The notes beneath the pieces were generated by a model. It was not told where the DNA came from. It was given only the letters and a program-made list of their open reading frames with translations, and made no database searches. From the NCBI GenBank assembly GCA_027492585.1, contig JAPUEK010000033.1, forward strand, positions 1 through 64,000: DNA of 64,000 nt. Direction: 5' to 3'. The translations under genes were made by a program, and so were the position numbers. Source of the stretch: Paracoccaceae bacterium. Its GTDB lineage: Bacteria; Pseudomonadota; Alphaproteobacteria; Rhodobacterales; Rhodobacteraceae. The first letter of the stretch is position 1. Each line of letters opens with the position of its first letter. This document shows positions 61,835 to 64,000 of the stretch, piece by piece.

Positions 61835-62563
61835 ATGCAGAAACTCGCGGTTTTCGGGGACAGCAACTATGCCTGCATCCGGCAGGCCCATTCGCAGGGG
61901 CTGGCGGATGTCAGCGGGGCGGAGATCGAATACTGGGGCCATGTCGGCAGCCGGTTCAACTTTCTTGACTTCAGGGACGGGGCCATCGTCCCGAAGGATG
62001 ATTTCACCGCGCAGCGCTTTGCGAAGTTCAACGAAAAGGGGCGGACTTTCCTGCCGGCGGCCGATTTCGACATGATCTTCTTCATGGGCGCGCGGATCGA
62101 CGTGACGCGGCTGATGATCACCCTCCTGCGGCAGGCGGACGGGCCGTTCGTCAGCACCGGGCTGAAGCGGCGGATGGTGCGCGACCGGCTCTCCTCGCTG
62201 ATGGCCTATCGCTTTGCCAAGGGCTTTGCCGCGACGAAGACGGCGCGGATCGTGATTTCCCCCGTCCCCTTCCCGACGCTCGGCTATGCCGGTCTGGACG
62301 AGGTGCTGACCCCCGCCGTCCGGGCTGCGGGACCGCAGGCGCGGGCCGAACTCTGGGCGCTGATCGCCGAGGAGGCGGCGGCGGATGGCGTGACGCTTCT
62401 GCCCCAGCCGGAGGAAACCGTGGTCGAGGGGATCTTCTCCTCCCCCGATTTCGCCGTGGACCGCTTCTTCGAGCGCAATGATTATGCCCACCGCAATGCC
62501 GCCTATGGGGCGCTGATGCTGGATCGGGTCATGACGCTCCTGCGTCAGGGGGCTCCGGCATGA
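61835..62563 (+). CDS. SGNH-hydrolase-like hypothetical protein
   Basis: 242 residues starting MQKLAVFGDSNYACIRQAHS, where GDSN resembles block I (Ser) of SGNH/GDSL hydrolases; block V could be the C-terminal FFERNDYAHRNAAYGALML with Asp and His. DMIFFMGARIDVTRLM is an internal strand-helix. There is no signal peptide. It starts 13 bp after the GSCFA gene and has a GGGGAGGG ribosome site. Probably an esterase or acyltransferase acting with the GSCFA protein; not characterised. Confidence 0.6.
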   Translation: MQKLAVFGDSNYACIRQAHSQGLADVSGAEIEYWGHVGSRFNFLDFRDGAIVPKDDFTAQRFAKFNEKGRTFLPAADFDMIFFMGARIDVTRLMITLLRQADGPFVSTGLKRRMVRDRLSSLMAYRFAKGFAATKTARIVISPVPFPTLGYAGLDEVLTPAVRAAGPQARAELWALIAEEAAADGVTLLPQPEETVVEGIFSSPDFAVDRFFERNDYAHRNAAYGALMLDRVMTLLRQGAPA

Positions 62564-62585
62564 GAGGGGTCGGAAAGGACGCGCC

Positions 62586-63338
62586 ATGCTGCATCTGAGC
62601 CGATCCCTGCCGCCCGCCATCCTGATCGGCGGCGAAGGTGCGGCCCTTGCCGAGACGCTGGCCCCGATGGCCGCGGTCTGGTTCGCCGCCCGCCCCGAAA
62701 GCGTTGTGCGCGCCGAGATGGGCATGATCGGCTGGTGCGCGCAGAACGGCGCTCTGGCCGGGCCGATCCCGCCCAATCAGGGCAACAGCCGCTTCACCGC
62801 CACCGCCCCCGCCGGTTTCGACTTCGAGACCGGGGTGCATTGCGGCCTCTGCCTGCCGCAAGTCGCCCCCTCGGCGGCGCGCTTCACCGTGGCGATGCGC
62901 TATTCGGCGGCGGAAAGCGATCCGCGCACGCTTCTGTCCGTCAACACCGGGCAGGCCAACAACATGATCTTCCTGTCGGAGGCGGACGGGTTGCTGACCG
63001 CAAAGGATCGCGGCAACGGCATCTCGGCGGAGCTGCGCGCGCCGCTGCGCGGGGCCGAGCCGCATCTGGCGGTGATCTCCTTCACCGGGCGCAGCCTGAT
63101 CCTGTCGCTTGACGGGCGCAGCACCACGGTCGAGGGGCGGGCGGCGGGCATGGACCTGCCGGCCGATCTGTTCATCGGCTGCCGTTCCACCCGCTCCGGG
63201 CTGCACAAGACCCTCGGTGCGGCGCGCATCCATGATGTGATCTTCTGGCCGGACCGGGCGCTGCTCCATTCCGATGCCCCTGCCGATCATGCCTGCCGGC
63301 AGGCGCTCGACCGTTATCACCGATGGTCGATGCGATGA
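62586..63338 (+). CDS. hypothetical protein with LamG/concanavalin-like pattern
   Basis: 250 residues. The central part, FTVAMRYSAAESDPRTLLSV then NNMIFLSEADGLLTAKDRGN and LILSLDGRSTTVEGRAAGM, has the strand spacing of a LamG-type beta-sandwich, often carbohydrate-binding. It has no signal peptide and no catalytic motif. It lies 22 bp after the SGNH-like gene and overlaps the next gene by 4 bp (ATGA), so it belongs to the same operon. Assignment is by fold pattern only. Confidence 0.55.
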   Translation: MLHLSRSLPPAILIGGEGAALAETLAPMAAVWFAARPESVVRAEMGMIGWCAQNGALAGPIPPNQGNSRFTATAPAGFDFETGVHCGLCLPQVAPSAARFTVAMRYSAAESDPRTLLSVNTGQANNMIFLSEADGLLTAKDRGNGISAELRAPLRGAEPHLAVISFTGRSLILSLDGRSTTVEGRAAGMDLPADLFIGCRSTRSGLHKTLGAARIHDVIFWPDRALLHSDAPADHACRQALDRYHRWSMR

Positions 63339-64000
63339 GCGCGCCCCTCCCCCCCCGCGACCCGATCCCGCTGCCGCCGGTCATGAATCTCGATGCGGCA
63401 GCCAAGGCCGATGATTTCCTGATCATGGGGGAACATGCGAACCTGTGGTTCACGCAGCGCAGCGAGGTGCTGGTGATCTCCTTCGACAATCTCGCCACCA
63501 TCGACGAGGGCTGGCCGCGCGGCCCCTGGCTGCACCGGCGGCTGGAGGCGCTCGGTCCCTCCGTCCTTGGCGTGCAAAGCCATGCGAAGGACTGGTTCCG
63601 CCAGCCGACCGCCCCCGCCCTTCTGCGCGGGCTGGAGGAGCGCGGCTTTTTCCGCCGCTTTTCCCGGATCGTGATGATCGGCGCCTCGATGGGCGGCTTT
63701 GCGGCGATCAACTTCGCGCCCCTGATCCCGGAGGCACGGGTGCTGGCCTTCAGCCCGCAATCGACGATGAACAAGGTCATCGCCCCCTATGAGGCGCGTT
63801 TTCCCTTCGCGGTGCGGAAGTCGAACTGGGAGGGGATGCCGTTTCTCGATGCCGCCGCCGCCGTGCCATATCTCCGCAAGCTGGTGCTGGTCTATGACCC
63901 CTTCGTGGCCGAGGACCGCGCCCATGCGCTGCGGCTCTCCGGTCCGAATGTGCAGCTTCTGCGCGCGCCCCATTGCACCCATGAGGCGATCCGCGTGGTG
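63335..64000 (+). CDS. alpha/beta-hydrolase-like protein, cut by the window edge
   Basis: The first 222 residues are present and the frame is open at the window end. A nucleophile elbow is visible in FSRIVMIGASMGGFAAINFA near residue 115 (GxSxG), and a later APHCTHEAIRVV near residue 212 may hold the catalytic His. The N-terminal part (ADDFLIMGEHANLWFTQRSE) is not recognised. As the fourth gene of the GSCFA operon it could deacylate or transfer an acyl group on a surface glycan. Confidence 0.65.
   Translation, partial: MSAPLPPRDPIPLPPVMNLDAAAKADDFLIMGEHANLWFTQRSEVLVISFDNLATIDEGWPRGPWLHRRLEALGPSVLGVQSHAKDWFRQPTAPALLRGLEERGFFRRFSRIVMIGASMGGFAAINFAPLIPEARVLAFSPQSTMNKVIAPYEARFPFAVRKSNWEGMPFLDAAAAVPYLRKLVLVYDPFVAEDRAHALRLSGPNVQLLRAPHCTHEAIRVV

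Noticed and set aside
1-64000. tRNA or rRNA genes
   Set aside because: No cloverleaf with a conserved T-arm or any rRNA core was noticed outside the tmRNA.

Overview
The window is GC-rich chromosomal DNA from an alphaproteobacterium, most likely a member of the Rhodobacteraceae (Paracoccus/Rhodobacter-like). Three things support this: a two-piece, circularly permuted tmRNA gene beside an alpha-type sspB; a trgA-trgB tellurite-resistance pair; and the helicase / S4 protein / 7Fe ferredoxin / CarD order. No rRNA or tRNA gene was seen. Both edges cut genes: hpd at the left, and a serine-hydrolase-like gene at the right.

Layout. 1-5.2 kb: partial hpd with a divergent Lrp/AsnC regulator, a KefB/C-type antiporter, and divergent cobT and cobS. 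5.2-12 kb: carD, fdxA, an S4 RNA-binding protein, a SUV3-like helicase with a repetitive charged tail, a TPR protein, an SCP2 protein and a lysophospholipase-like hydrolase. 11.7-16 kb: a minus-strand run phrB, cfa, trgA, trgB that looks like a stress-resistance operon. 16-20.7 kb: a class-V aminotransferase, an orphan polyamine-type binding protein, an aldo/keto reductase and a DUF3293 protein. 20.7-24.7 kb: ssrA (tmRNA), sspB, a phospholipid-methyltransferase-like gene, fumC and small genes, one of which looks frameshifted. 24.7-28.6 kb: the four-gene Anbu peptidase operon (ATP-grasp, alpha-E, transglutaminase, Anbu).

29,070-37,596: an 8.5-kb Mu-like transposable element that is much smaller than phage Mu. 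It has recognisable inverted ends with paired transposase-site-like repeats and an apparent 5-bp GGGGG target duplication. It keeps the repressor, a Ner-like protein, MuA, MuB, GemA, Mor and only three head genes, in the order T-I-G, which is reversed from Mu. Next to it lies a three-copy, evenly spaced palindromic repeat resembling a decayed type I-E CRISPR array.

38-49.6 kb is ordinary chromosome: pepF, a membrane dipeptidase, a surface-glycan-like pair, pssA/psd phosphatidylethanolamine synthesis, an outer-membrane barrel protein, rpoH, rluD and an SDR. 50.3-59.3 kb is a complete-looking type I-E CRISPR-Cas locus (cas3, cse1, cse2, cas7, cas5, cas6e, cas1, cas2, six repeats), except that cas2 carries an apparent frameshift that removes its first beta strand. 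This suggests that interference may be retained while spacer acquisition is impaired. 59.6-64 kb holds a poorly described cluster (glycosyltransferase, GSCFA protein, SGNH-like, LamG-like and serine-hydrolase-like proteins), possibly for cell-surface glycan decoration.

Non-coding structure is plentiful: near-perfect 21-22-bp palindromes sharing the core CAAATATCC, two strings of short hairpins, and a GC-skewed low-complexity block beside the Mu element.
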